From assembly GCF_030406605.1 (NCBI RefSeq), contig NZ_CP129104.1:1690552-1754551 (forward strand): DNA of 64,000 nucleotides. The letters run 5' to 3'. Below, piece after piece: positions 35,384-43,952 of the stretch. The notes beneath the pieces were generated by a model. The model saw only the letters and a program-made list of their open reading frames with translations, had not been told where the DNA came from and did no database searches. A program made the translations under genes and the position numbers. Source of the DNA: Curtobacterium sp. 458. GTDB lineage: Bacteria > Actinomycetota > Actinomycetes > Actinomycetales > Microbacteriaceae. Each line of letters starts with the position of its first letter. The stretch's first letter is position 1.

Positions 35384-35403
35384 GACCCTGTGGCGGCCCT
35401 AAG
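35384..35403 (-). promoter_or_regulatory. Candidate response-regulator box upstream of the GT2 gene
   Basis: On the minus strand CTTAGGGCCGC-CACAGGGTC shows two half-sites CNNAGGG with an 11-bp period, the layout bound by OmpR/PhoB-type regulators. A similar pair precedes the GT39 gene. Confidence 0.5.
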
Positions 35404-35427
35404 AACGCCGCGCGGGCATCCGGGCGA

Positions 35428-35703
35428 TCAGTCGACGACGCCGGCGAGGACCTGCACCACGGCGATCAGCGCGAGCACGACGATCGGCACGCCCGCGATC
35501 CACAGCCCGGCGCGCACCTGCGTCCGCCGGATCGTCGGCGCCGCGTGCGAGGTCTGGGCGAACCGCGTCGCGGCGACGAGCTCCGGTGCTGCCGCTGGCG
35601 GCTCGGGCTCCGGCTGCGGGCGGTCGTCCTCGAACGCCGGGACCTCGACCACGAGGTCCTCGGGGCGCGGGCTCTCCGGGAGTCGGGTGTAGTCGTCCGG
35701 CAT
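35428..35703 (-). CDS. Small membrane protein of the glycosylation operon
   Basis: A 91-residue protein with an acidic, Pro-rich cytosolic head (residues 1-50) and one C-terminal membrane helix (about 68-88: LWIAGVPIVVLALIAVVQVL). AAGGGGG precedes the ATG and a TACGCT hexamer lies further upstream, so it may have its own promoter. It sits between the sensor kinase and the GT2-GtrA gene in the same direction. I do not recognise the family. Confidence 0.65.
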   Translation of the reverse strand: MPDDYTRLPESPRPEDLVVEVPAFEDDRPQPEPEPPAAAPELVAATRFAQTSHAAPTIRRTQVRAGLWIAGVPIVVLALIAVVQVLAGVVD

Positions 35704-35740
35704 GGCGCCCCCTTCGTCGCCCGCAGCGTACCGGAACGGC

Positions 35741-37291
35741 TCAGGACGTCGCGGGCAACTCCACGGTGAACGCTGTGCGCCCCGGCTCGGACACCACACG
35801 GACCGTCCCGTCGTGGGCCGCGGTCACCGCCCGCACGATCGCCAGACCGAGGCCGCTCGTGCCGTGCTCTCGCGATCGTGAGGCCTCGCCGCGCGTGAAG
35901 CGGTCGAACAGGTTCGGCAGGAGCGCCGGATCGATCGGCGGCCCGTCGTTCGCGACGACGAGTCGGACGGAGGGCCGGGGCGCTCCCGGCACACGCCGCA
36001 GGGAGACCACGACGGCCGATCCGCTCGGCGTGTGCTGCGCCGCGTTCGAGAGCAGGTTCCGCACGAGTCGCCGGAGCTGCGCCGCGTCGCCGTCCACGGT
36101 CACGGGCTCGTCGTCGACCTCGAGCGTCCAGCGGTGGTCCGGGTTGGTCGTGCGTGCGTCCATCGTCGCCTCGACCACGATCGAGGTCAGGTCGACCGTG
36201 TCGACGACGAGCGGCGGGGTCCCGGCGAGCGCGCGGGCGTCCAGCCGTGCGAGCAGCAGCAGTTCCTCGACGAGGTCACCCATCCGGACGGCCTCGGTCG
36301 CGATCCGGCCGACGTTCGCGTGCACCGCGTCGAGGTCGGTCGAGCTCGTCGAGAGCTCGGCGTAGGCCCGGACGGTGGCGATCGGCGTGCGGAGCTCGTG
36401 GGAGGCGTCGGCGACGAAGGTCCGCATGCCGGACTCGGCCTCGCGGCGGACGGTGAGTGCCTGACCGACGTGGCCGAGCAGGCGGTTGAGCGCGGTGCCG
36501 ACCTGCCCGACCTCGCGGTTCGCGGTGAGGTCGGCCGCGCCCACCCGGGCGGTGATGTCGGTCTCGCCGTGTTCGAGGTCGAGTGCGGCGACGTCGGAGG
36601 CGACGCCGGCGACGTGTTCGAGCGGCCGCAGCGCCCGTCGGACGGTGAGTGCGAGGGCCCACGCGGCGACGAGGAGCCCGAGCAGGGTGACGCCGCCGAA
36701 GACCAGGACGAGGCGGGTGATGGTCGAGTCGAGCGCCCCGAGGGGGAGCGCCGTGACGAAGACATCCCCGCCGCTGCCGACGGCCTGCGCCCGGTAGGCG
36801 CCGAGCGCTCCGAGCTGCACCGTGACGGGCGTGCCGTCGCGGTCGATCGCCGACAGTGTGCGCTCCTGCGCGGCCGTGAGCCCGTGCTGCCGACCCTCGC
36901 TGTCGGTGTAGCCGGCGAGCACGGTGGACCCCGAACGGAGGACGGCCACGACCGTCCCGGCGGCCTGCCCCGGCGCACCGATGAACTCGTTGTCCGGGTC
37001 CGGCTGCCCGGCGGAACCGCCGGACGAGCCCGACCCCGACGACCCCGACCCCGACCCCGGCGGCCTGCCGTCCCCCACGACCCGCCCCGCTGCCGTGGCG
37101 AGCTCCGCGTCCAGCCGCCCCACGAGGTACTCCCGGAACGCCACGACGGTGACCGCCCCGACCACGACGTTCGTGACGACGAGCAGCAGCGCGACCGCCC
37201 CGACGATCCGCCACCGCAGCGAGGGCGCCCGCACGGCACCCGCCCGCACGGCACCCGCCCGGTCGGCACCCGGCCGACGCATCCGGCTCAC
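35741..37291 (-). CDS. Two-component sensor histidine kinase
   Basis: A 516-residue membrane kinase. Helix 1 is at about 29-51, an extracytoplasmic sensor with a Gly/Ser-rich loop follows (about 52-195), helix 2 at about 200-222, then HAMP, the phospho-acceptor motif DASHELRTP (His298), N-box LVRNLLSNAAQHT, and ATP-binding GTSGLGLAIV. The GTG start overlaps the response-regulator stop by 4 nt; an ATG three codons later is possible. With its regulator it forms an OmpR-type system embedded in a glycosyltransferase operon, so cell-surface state is the likely input. Confidence 0.92.
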   Translation of the reverse strand: MSRMRRPGADRAGAVRAGAVRAPSLRWRIVGAVALLLVVTNVVVGAVTVVAFREYLVGRLDAELATAAGRVVGDGRPPGSGSGSSGSGSSGGSAGQPDPDNEFIGAPGQAAGTVVAVLRSGSTVLAGYTDSEGRQHGLTAAQERTLSAIDRDGTPVTVQLGALGAYRAQAVGSGGDVFVTALPLGALDSTITRLVLVFGGVTLLGLLVAAWALALTVRRALRPLEHVAGVASDVAALDLEHGETDITARVGAADLTANREVGQVGTALNRLLGHVGQALTVRREAESGMRTFVADASHELRTPIATVRAYAELSTSSTDLDAVHANVGRIATEAVRMGDLVEELLLLARLDARALAGTPPLVVDTVDLTSIVVEATMDARTTNPDHRWTLEVDDEPVTVDGDAAQLRRLVRNLLSNAAQHTPSGSAVVVSLRRVPGAPRPSVRLVVANDGPPIDPALLPNLFDRFTRGEASRSREHGTSGLGLAIVRAVTAAHDGTVRVVSEPGRTAFTVELPATS

Positions 37292-38007
37292 GTCGTCGGG
37301 CGGAGCACGTACCCGGCCCCACGGACGGTCTGCAGCATCGGCTCCCGGCCGGCGTCGAGCTTCTTGCGGAGGTACGACACGTACATGTCCACGAGGTTCG
37401 ACGACGCCCCGAAGTCCATGCCCCACACGCTCGCGAGGATCTGCTCCCGCGACAGCACGCGGTTCGCGTTCCGGGCGAGGTGCCGCAGCAGCTCGTACTC
37501 CGTCGGCGTCAGTTCGAGCGGGTCGCCGTCCCGGGTCACACTCCGGGCGTCCTCGTCGAGGCGCAGGTCGCCGACGACGATCCCGGCCGGTCCGGCTGCC
37601 GCGACCCGAGCCGAGGTCCGGGCGAGGATGCGTGCCCGCACGAGCAGCTCTTCGATGCCGAACGGCTTGGTCAGGTAGTCGTCACCGCCGCCCGTGAGCC
37701 CGGCGAGCCGGTCCTCGGGGGCGTCCCGCGCGGTGAGGAACAGGACGCGGACGTCGTCCCGGGCGTCGCGGAGCCGTTCGAGCACCTCGAACCCGTCGAT
37801 GTCCGGCAGCATGACGTCGAGCACGATGACGTCCGGCTGGAACTCCCGCGCGGCGAACAGGACGTCCCGTCCGCGGTGCACGGCGCGCACGGCCCAGCCG
37901 TCGCCCGCGAACGCGAGGGCGACGGCGTCCGCGAGCGCGTGCTCGTCGTCGACGACGAGGGCGCGGACGGGCGTGCCGTCCGTGCGCTGCAGCGGGGTGC
38001 CGGCCAT
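37288..38007 (-). CDS. OmpR family response regulator
   Basis: A 239-residue regulator: receiver domain (about 14-127) with acidic pair Asp20/Asp21 and phospho-acceptor Asp64 (IVLDVMLPD), and an OmpR-type winged helix (about 145-235; DPLELTPTEYELLRHLARN). The ATG at 38007 was chosen because TAGGCT lies exactly 7 nt upstream, the leaderless pattern seen across this window. An alternative ATG at 38040 would overlap the GT39 stop as TGATG. It is coupled to the kinase gene and probably binds the repeats upstream of the two glycosyltransferase genes. Confidence 0.92.
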   Translation of the reverse strand: MAGTPLQRTDGTPVRALVVDDEHALADAVALAFAGDGWAVRAVHRGRDVLFAAREFQPDVIVLDVMLPDIDGFEVLERLRDARDDVRVLFLTARDAPEDRLAGLTGGGDDYLTKPFGIEELLVRARILARTSARVAAAGPAGIVVGDLRLDEDARSVTRDGDPLELTPTEYELLRHLARNANRVLSREQILASVWGMDFGASSNLVDMYVSYLRKKLDAGREPMLQTVRGAGYVLRPTT

Positions 38008-38039
38008 GTCGGCGAGCCTATCCGCGCCCTCGTCGTGCA

Positions 38040-40247
38040 TCACTTCGCGGCGCTCAGGTCGTAGACCGTCGACCCGCCGACCGTCGTGCTGCTGTAGTTC
38101 GCCGCGACCCACTCCTGGATCGCCGAGGCGGTGGAGGAGCCGCCTCCCATCCCGCCTCCGGTCCCGGAGGAGATGTAGTACGGGATCTTGCCCTCGGCGA
38201 CGTACGCCTTGAACTCGGCGAGCGTCGGCGTCGGGTCGCTCGACCAGCCACCGATCGCCATGACGGCGGTGTCGGTGTCGAGCTCGAGCTGCGCGGCGGA
38301 CTGCGAACCGTTGACCGCGGCGGCCCAGGTCGTGTCGGTCGCTTCGAGCAGCTTCTGCAACGCCGACGACGTCGACGCGTCTCCGCCACCCATCGCGCCG
38401 CCACCGGCCTGGAGGCCCGTCCCCGACTCGCCGTCGGAGGTCGCCCCGTCGGATCCCTCCTGGATGCCGGTGCCGTCCTGGTCGCCGGACGTGCCGTCCG
38501 GCATCGACGGGGCCTCGCCCGTCGTGCCCTCGGGCGCTTCGCCCGAGGTGCCGCCGGGCGGCGTGCCGCCGGGACCCTGCTGGGAGCCGTCCGAGGAGTC
38601 GGAGCTGTCGCTCTCGGAACCGGAGGCCGATCCGCCGGGGCCTCCCGTGCCTCCCGGCTGTCCACCGCCGGTGCCGCCGCCCATCCCGCCGGAGCCGCTG
38701 CCGGACGGACCGACGCTCGGGATCGAACCGGAGTGCGCGACGGTCGTCGTGGCGACGGCGTAGGCGGTGGTCCCGGTGAGTCCGAAGAGCGTGCCGGCGA
38801 GGACGCCCACGGTGACGGCCTTCCGGAGCGTGGGCACGTTGCCGACGAGGATCGCGGCGGTCGACAGGAGGCCGCCGACGAGCACGACCCACCGGAGCCA
38901 GGGCAGCCAGGTCGGGTCCTCGTTCAGCAGGCAGAAGCCCCAGTACGCGGTGATGCCGACCATGCCCGCGAGTCCGAGGCGACCGATCACGCGGTCGCGC
39001 ACGCTCCAGAGGAGGGCGCCGCCGGTGCCGACGAGGCCGGCGATCGCCGGGGCCAGGGCGACCGTGTAGTACGGGTGGATCGTCCCCGACATGTACGAGA
39101 AGACGAGGCCGGTGACGAGCAGCCAGCCGCCCCAGAGCACGAGCCCGACGCGGACCGGGTCACCGAGGTGCCGCCGACCGACGACCACGAGGCCGAGCAC
39201 CAGCGCGAGGAGCGCCGCGGGCAGGAGCCACGAGATCTCGAGCCCCATCTCGGACGAGAACAGCCGGTCGAGCCCGGTCGAGCCACCGAACGACGACCCG
39301 GCGGTCCCGCCGCCCATCCCGCCGCCGCCGTTGCCCGAGCCGCCGAAGATGCGACCGAGGCCGTTGTAGCCGAAGACCAGGTCGAGCACGGTGTTGTTCG
39401 TCGAGCCGCCGATGTAGGGGCGGGACTCCGCGGGCCAGAGCCACACGGCGACGACCCACCAACCGGCCGAGACCACGAGCGAGACCGCCGCGATGCCGAG
39501 TCCGATCGCACGACGACCCCACGAGGTCCGCGCGGCGACCAGGTACACGAGGCCGAACGCCGGCAGCACCAGGAGCCCCTGCAGCATCTTCGTGAGGAAC
39601 GCGAACCCGAGGGCCACCCCGGCGAGGGCGATCCACCGCCAGCTGCCCCGGGGGAGTGCCCGCACGGTGCAGTAGGCGCCGGCGGTCATGAGCAGCACGA
39701 GCAGCGCGTCCGGGTTGTCGAACCGGAACATGAGCGCCGCCGCGGGGGTGGCCCCGACGACGAACCCGGCGAGCAGGGCCCCGACGTTCGCCGTCATCGC
39801 CCCGAGACGTGCGAGGGTGCGGCGGACGGTGCCCCAGACGAGCGCGACCGACCCGACGGCCATGAGGGCCTGGGGGAGGAGGAGGATGAACGACGAGAAG
39901 CCGAACAGCCGCGCGGACAGCACCATCACCCACAGCGATGCCGGCGGCTTGTCGACCGTGATGAAGTTCGACGAGTCGAGGGAGCCGAAGAAGAACGCCT
40001 CCCACGACTTCGTGCCGGCCTGGACGGCGGCGGCGTAGAAGCTGTTCGCGTACCCAGAGATGCTGAGGTCCCACAGGTACACGACGGCGGTCAGGGCGAG
40101 GAGCGCCCAGAACGCCGGCCGGAGCCAGCGGGCGTCCTCTCGTTCGCCGAGGAACAGGCGAGCGAGTGGCGGGCGGCGGTCCCGGGTGGTGGTCCCGGGG
40201 TGGGCGCGCTCGCGACGGTCGGTCACGGGGGTCGGGTACGTGGTCAT
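38040..40247 (-). CDS. YkcB-like GT39 membrane glycosyltransferase
   Basis: A 735-residue polytopic glycosyltransferase of family 39 (ArnT/PMT type). The first periplasmic loop carries the expected acidic residues Asp60 (YLWDLSISG) and Asp99 in FITVDKPPASLW. About 12 helices run to residue ~520. A Gly/Ser/Pro-rich linker (about 520-630) leads to a C-terminal extracytoplasmic domain (about 630-735, AVMAIGGWSSDPTPTL, IPYYISSG, STVYDL) matching the YkcA/YkcB C-terminal domain. It would transfer a sugar from a polyprenyl phosphate donor, probably made by the GT2-GtrA protein, to a surface acceptor. Gly/Met-rich loops (GNGGGGMGGG) also interrupt the membrane part. Confidence 0.88.
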   Translation of the reverse strand: MTTYPTPVTDRRERAHPGTTTRDRRPPLARLFLGEREDARWLRPAFWALLALTAVVYLWDLSISGYANSFYAAAVQAGTKSWEAFFFGSLDSSNFITVDKPPASLWVMVLSARLFGFSSFILLLPQALMAVGSVALVWGTVRRTLARLGAMTANVGALLAGFVVGATPAAALMFRFDNPDALLVLLMTAGAYCTVRALPRGSWRWIALAGVALGFAFLTKMLQGLLVLPAFGLVYLVAARTSWGRRAIGLGIAAVSLVVSAGWWVVAVWLWPAESRPYIGGSTNNTVLDLVFGYNGLGRIFGGSGNGGGGMGGGTAGSSFGGSTGLDRLFSSEMGLEISWLLPAALLALVLGLVVVGRRHLGDPVRVGLVLWGGWLLVTGLVFSYMSGTIHPYYTVALAPAIAGLVGTGGALLWSVRDRVIGRLGLAGMVGITAYWGFCLLNEDPTWLPWLRWVVLVGGLLSTAAILVGNVPTLRKAVTVGVLAGTLFGLTGTTAYAVATTTVAHSGSIPSVGPSGSGSGGMGGGTGGGQPGGTGGPGGSASGSESDSSDSSDGSQQGPGGTPPGGTSGEAPEGTTGEAPSMPDGTSGDQDGTGIQEGSDGATSDGESGTGLQAGGGAMGGGDASTSSALQKLLEATDTTWAAAVNGSQSAAQLELDTDTAVMAIGGWSSDPTPTLAEFKAYVAEGKIPYYISSGTGGGMGGGSSTASAIQEWVAANYSSTTVGGSTVYDLSAAK

Positions 40248-40288
40248 GACGATGAGGTTCCCGGGCGTTCCCCGAACGCGCCGATGTA

Positions 40289-40308
40289 CTGCCTTGGCGC
40301 TCCCTAAG
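40289..40308 (-). promoter_or_regulatory. Candidate response-regulator box upstream of the GT39 gene
   Basis: On the minus strand CTTAGGGAGCG-CCAAGGCAG repeats CNNAGG with an 11-bp period, 42-61 bp before the start. It shares TCTTAGGG with the box upstream of the GT2-GtrA gene at the other end of the operon. Confidence 0.5.
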
Positions 40309-40329
40309 ACCTGTCGGCAGGGGTCCGCG

Positions 40330-41157
40330 TCAGGCGTAGCGCCGGGCTGCCCGGAGCGCTGCCCCCGTGTACGACCCGCCGAACAGGAAGACGTGCAGCA
40401 ACAGTGGCGCGAGCTGGTGCAGCTCCACGCGGTCCTGCCAGCCGTCGGCGAGCGGGGACGCCTCGTCGTAGGCCGCGAGGACGGTCTCGAGCCGCGGCAG
40501 CCCGAACAGCCCGAGGAGCGCGAGGTCGGTCTCGGCGTGCCCTCCGTGCGGGTTCGCGTCGATGAGCACGGCGCCCGTCGGCGTCGTGCCGTCCACCGGC
40601 TGCCCCGGTGTCGGCCAGAGCACGTTCCCCGCCCAGAGGTCACCGTGCAGCCGCGCGGGACCGTCCCCGACGAGCGACGGCTGCGGTGCGCCGAACTCGC
40701 CGTCCTCGAGGCGCTCGGCCACCCGCTCGAACACCGCGGCCTCGGCGCCGTCGAACCCGCCCTGGTCGACGATGCGCGACACGTAGTCGCGGATCCGGTA
40801 CTCGGCGAAGAACTCGCCCCAGGTGTCCGGGGCGTCCGCGGCGGAGACGAACGCAGTCCGTGACCGACCCATCCGCAGCGAGCCCTGCTGCGGGAACCCC
40901 GGCGAGGGTGCGCCCCAGTGCGGAGCGCCGGCCGCGTGCGTGTGGGCGAGCGACCGGCCGAAGCGCTCGGCCTGCTCCGTCGTCGGCGCCCCGTCGCTGA
41001 TCTGCTCGAGGTGCAGGACCCGCGGCTCCGGGTGCGCGAGGACCCGGGCGATCCGGGTGCCGCCGGCGTCCTCGGCCTCGGCGAGCCACTCCAGCCCGGC
41101 GGCCTCCGCGGTCGCCTCGTCGGGGTCGGTGAAGGTCTTCACGTAGGTCTCGGCCAT
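40330..41157 (-). CDS. Fructosamine kinase family protein
   Basis: A 275-residue kinase of the fructosamine/ketosamine-3-kinase family, which phosphorylates sugar adducts on amines so that they fall off (deglycation). The catalytic loop HGDLWAGNVLW and the metal-binding LIDANPHGGHAETDLALL (the usual form reads IDP) are clear in the C-terminal half. Length is typical. The ATG has CAGGAT (41164-41169) 6 nt upstream and no ribosome site, so it may be leaderless. It lies downstream of the LysR gene on the same strand. Confidence 0.88.
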   Translation of the reverse strand: MAETYVKTFTDPDEATAEAAGLEWLAEAEDAGGTRIARVLAHPEPRVLHLEQISDGAPTTEQAERFGRSLAHTHAAGAPHWGAPSPGFPQQGSLRMGRSRTAFVSAADAPDTWGEFFAEYRIRDYVSRIVDQGGFDGAEAAVFERVAERLEDGEFGAPQPSLVGDGPARLHGDLWAGNVLWPTPGQPVDGTTPTGAVLIDANPHGGHAETDLALLGLFGLPRLETVLAAYDEASPLADGWQDRVELHQLAPLLLHVFLFGGSYTGAALRAARRYA

Positions 41158-41186
41158 CACGCCATCCTGCTCGCGGCCGCTGGTGG

Positions 41187-42038
41187 TCACCGGACCGCGT
41201 CGACGAGCGCCTGTGCGAGCGGGTGCCACGGCCGCGACGACGGTCCGCTCAGCACGAGCGTGCGGGTGAGCCGTCGCTCGAGCGGCAGCATCACGAGGTC
41301 GTCCGGCAGCATGCTCCGTCCGAGCGTCGGCACGATCGAGACGCCCTCGCCACGCTGGATCATCCCGAACATCGTGTTCATCTCCCGTACCCGGTGCGCC
41401 CACCGGAACGGCTGCCCGTCGAGCTCGTGCAGCCGTTGGATCTGCACCTCGCACCCGCCGCCACCCGCGACGAGGCCGTCCTCGTGCAGGTCGTCGAGCG
41501 TGAGCGCCGTCTGGCTCGCGAGCGGGTGGTCCCGGCGGACGACGGCGGCCATCTCGTCCCGCGCGACGACCACGGCACCGGTCGGCACCGGCGCGGGGTC
41601 GACGAGCACCGCGGCGTCGACGGTGCCGCCCTCGAGCCACTCCGGCATCTCCTCGTCGTCGCCCTCGTACACCTGCACGTCGACGTCGGGCAGCGTGACC
41701 GCCCAGAGCTCGCGGAGGCGGGGGAGCAGGCCCTGGCACACCGTGGGGACCGCGGCGAGCCGCACGGTGCCGCGCGCCGTGGCGGGGGTGACCACTGCCT
41801 CCAGGGCGTCGATCGAGGCGACCGCGCTGCGGGCGTGGGCGAGCAGGCGTTCCCCGAGCGGGGTGGCGGTGGCGGAGCCGCCGCGGTGCACGACGGCACC
41901 GCCGACCTCGCGCTCGAGCCCCGCGACCGCGTGGGACACGGCGGACTGTCCGACGCCGAGGGCAGCGGCGGCGCCGGTGAACGATCCGGCGTCGACCGTG
42001 GCGGTGAAGGCCCGGAGTTGGGGGATCGAGACGGTCAT
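41187..42038 (-). CDS. LysR family transcriptional regulator
   Basis: A 283-residue LysR regulator: N-terminal winged helix (VSIPQLRAFTATVDAGSFTG, AAALGVGQSAVSHAVAGLE, residues 3-42) and a periplasmic-binding-like effector domain (about 88-283). GAGGAGGACGC precedes the ATG. It is divergent from an EamA transporter gene across 70 bp containing an inverted repeat, the classic LysR arrangement, so it probably activates that transporter. Confidence 0.88.
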   Translation of the reverse strand: MTVSIPQLRAFTATVDAGSFTGAAAALGVGQSAVSHAVAGLEREVGGAVVHRGGSATATPLGERLLAHARSAVASIDALEAVVTPATARGTVRLAAVPTVCQGLLPRLRELWAVTLPDVDVQVYEGDDEEMPEWLEGGTVDAAVLVDPAPVPTGAVVVARDEMAAVVRRDHPLASQTALTLDDLHEDGLVAGGGGCEVQIQRLHELDGQPFRWAHRVREMNTMFGMIQRGEGVSIVPTLGRSMLPDDLVMLPLERRLTRTLVLSGPSSRPWHPLAQALVDAVR

Positions 42039-42062
42039 GCGTCCTCCTCATGGTGGCATGAG

Positions 42063-42085
42063 GCACATGCGTTCGACACATGTGC
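42063..42085. promoter_or_regulatory. LysR-type operator
   Basis: GCACATG (42063-42069) and CATGTGC (42079-42085) form a perfect 7-bp inverted repeat around a 9-bp spacer, midway between the divergent LysR and EamA genes. Confidence 0.6.
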
Positions 42086-42108
42086 GGTGGTGGTCGATGC
42101 TAGCCCTC

Positions 42109-43035
42109 GTGAACGCCCTCCTCTACGTCCTCGTCGCCCTCACCTGGGGTTCGAGCTTCTTCTTCGCGAAGATCGGACTCGAGGGGCTCGCGCCGCAACA
42201 GGTCGCCACCGTGCGGACCGTCCTCGGCGCGGTCACCCTCGTCGTCGTGCTGCTCGCGACTCGTCGGAAGTGGCCCCGCGAGCCGCGGGTGTGGGGACAC
42301 CTGCTCGTCGTGGCGGTGTTCCTCAACGCGGTGCCGTCGTCGCTCATGGCCTGGGCGGAGCAGACGGTGCCGTCCGGCCTCGCGAGCATCTACAACGCGA
42401 CGACGCCGATCATGACGCTCCTCGCGCTCGCGGTCCTCGTGCCGTCCGAGCGACTCAGCCGCCGACAGCTGGGTGGCATCGTGCTCGGGATCGTCGGGGT
42501 GCTCGTCCTCGTCGGACCGTGGGACCTCGTCGGCGACCCGGCGGTGCTCGCCACGGTTCCCGGTCAGGTGGCGCTGCTCGGCATGACCGCGTCGTACGGC
42601 ATCGGCCTCGCGTGGCTGCGCCGGTTCGGCGTCGGCAGCGGGCAGGACCCGACGACCGTCGCCACGGTGCAGCTCGCGCTCGCGGCAGTCCTCATGCTGC
42701 TGGTCGCGCCCGTCATCGCCACCGGTCCGGTGCGGCTGGACTGGAGGATCGTGGCCTCGATGGTCGCGCTCGGCGCGGTCGGCACGGGGCTGGCCTACGC
42801 CTGGAACACGCGGCTGGTCGGGGCGTGGGGCGCGGGACGTGCGTCCACGGTGACGTACCTGACGCCGGTCGTCGGGGTCGCCCTCGGCGTCCTCGTGCTC
42901 GGTGAGCCGCTGCGCTGGAACGAACCGGTGGGAGGGCTCGTGGTCCTGCTCGGCATCGCGCTCGCGTCCGGTGTGCTGCGCCGCCGCCACCCCGACGCGA
43001 CGCGCAGTCGACCGTCGGTACGCTCGGCCGGGTGA
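42109..43035 (+). CDS. EamA/DMT family transporter
   Basis: A 308-residue drug/metabolite transporter with ten predicted helices in two EamA repeats (about 4-140 and 150-290; ALTWGSSFFFAKIGLEGL at the start is typical). It probably exports an amino acid or other small metabolite. The GTG at 42109 was preferred because GATGCT lies 7 nt upstream and the protein then starts VNALLYVL as in relatives; an ATG 12 nt earlier is possible. It is likely controlled by the divergent LysR. Its stop overlaps the next start. Confidence 0.85.
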   Translation: MNALLYVLVALTWGSSFFFAKIGLEGLAPQQVATVRTVLGAVTLVVVLLATRRKWPREPRVWGHLLVVAVFLNAVPSSLMAWAEQTVPSGLASIYNATTPIMTLLALAVLVPSERLSRRQLGGIVLGIVGVLVLVGPWDLVGDPAVLATVPGQVALLGMTASYGIGLAWLRRFGVGSGQDPTTVATVQLALAAVLMLLVAPVIATGPVRLDWRIVASMVALGAVGTGLAYAWNTRLVGAWGAGRASTVTYLTPVVGVALGVLVLGEPLRWNEPVGGLVVLLGIALASGVLRRRHPDATRSRPSVRSAG

Positions 43036-43892
43036 GCCACCCCTCGACCGCGCGGCTGCTGTTCGCGTCGTCGCACCCCGGCCCGACCGTCACCGTGACG
43101 GTCCTCGCGACGGTCGTCGCCGCGGCCGTCGGGCACCCGGTGTGGCTGGTCGTGCTCGTCGCACTCGCGGTCGTCGCCGGGCAGCTGTCGATCGGCCTCG
43201 CCAACGACTGGATCGACGCCGACCGTGACCGCGCGGTCGGGCGGACGGACAAGCCCGTCGCCGGAGGCCTGATCGCCGTCGGGACCGTCCGGACGGCGGC
43301 GTTCGCCACGGCCGGCGTGGCCGTCGTGCTGTCGGTGCTGCTCGGCCCGGTCGCGGCCGTCGCCCACGTCGTCCTCGTCGCTGCGGGCTGGGCGTACGAC
43401 GCGTGGCTCAAGCGCACCGTCTGGTCCGTCGTGCCGTTCGTCGTCGCGTTCGGCCTGCTGCCCGTCGTCGCCGTGTCGGCCGGCGGTGGCGGTGCCTGGC
43501 CGGCGTGGTGGGCGATCGCGACCGGTGCGGTGTTCGGCGTCGCGATCCACTGCACGAACGTCCTGCCGGACCTGCTCGACGACGCGGCGACCGGGGTCCG
43601 GGGCTTCCCGCACCGCCTCGGGCTGCGCGGTGCGGGCGTGCTGGCGTTCGGTGCGCTCGTCGTCGCGGCGCTGCTGGTGCTCGGCGGGCGGCTCGGCGGG
43701 GCCGGTGCCGCGGGCGGGGGTGCTGCCGTGCTGGCGGTCGTCGGGACGGTCGTCGTGGTGGTGTTGGCGGTGGTCGGCGTGCGGCTCGTGTTCGCCGGTC
43801 GGCCGACGCGCGCGCTCTTCCGGCTGGTGATCGCGTCGTCGCTCGTGCTCGTCGTCGAGCTCGCGGTCGCCGGGGCTCGGCTCGTCGCCTGA
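43032..43892 (+). CDS. UbiA family prenyltransferase
   Basis: A 286-residue intramembrane aromatic prenyltransferase with eight to nine helices. The first Asp-rich motif is NDWIDADRD (58-66), matching NDxxDxxxD that binds Mg-prenyl diphosphate; the second is the DLLDD segment near 180. Substrates in this family include quinone precursors, chlorophyllide and haem; which one applies is not clear. The GTG overlaps the EamA stop and also has TACGCT (43019-43024) 7 nt upstream, so it may be transcribed independently without a leader. Confidence 0.85.
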   Translation: MSHPSTARLLFASSHPGPTVTVTVLATVVAAAVGHPVWLVVLVALAVVAGQLSIGLANDWIDADRDRAVGRTDKPVAGGLIAVGTVRTAAFATAGVAVVLSVLLGPVAAVAHVVLVAAGWAYDAWLKRTVWSVVPFVVAFGLLPVVAVSAGGGGAWPAWWAIATGAVFGVAIHCTNVLPDLLDDAATGVRGFPHRLGLRGAGVLAFGALVVAALLVLGGRLGGAGAAGGGAAVLAVVGTVVVVVLAVVGVRLVFAGRPTRALFRLVIASSLVLVVELAVAGARLVA

Positions 43893-43927
43893 CCGGCCGG
43901 GGCGCGGCTGGTCGCCTGACCGGCCGG
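43872..43927. repeat. 27-bp-period tandem duplication over the UbiA stop codon
   Basis: A 29-bp segment (43872-43900) ending the UbiA gene, including its stop codon, is repeated at 43899-43927 with two mismatches. Only the first copy is coding; the second resembles a decayed extension of the gene end. Confidence 0.75.
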
Positions 43928-43952
43928 CGTGCCGCCGGAGCGCGGGCCCCGC

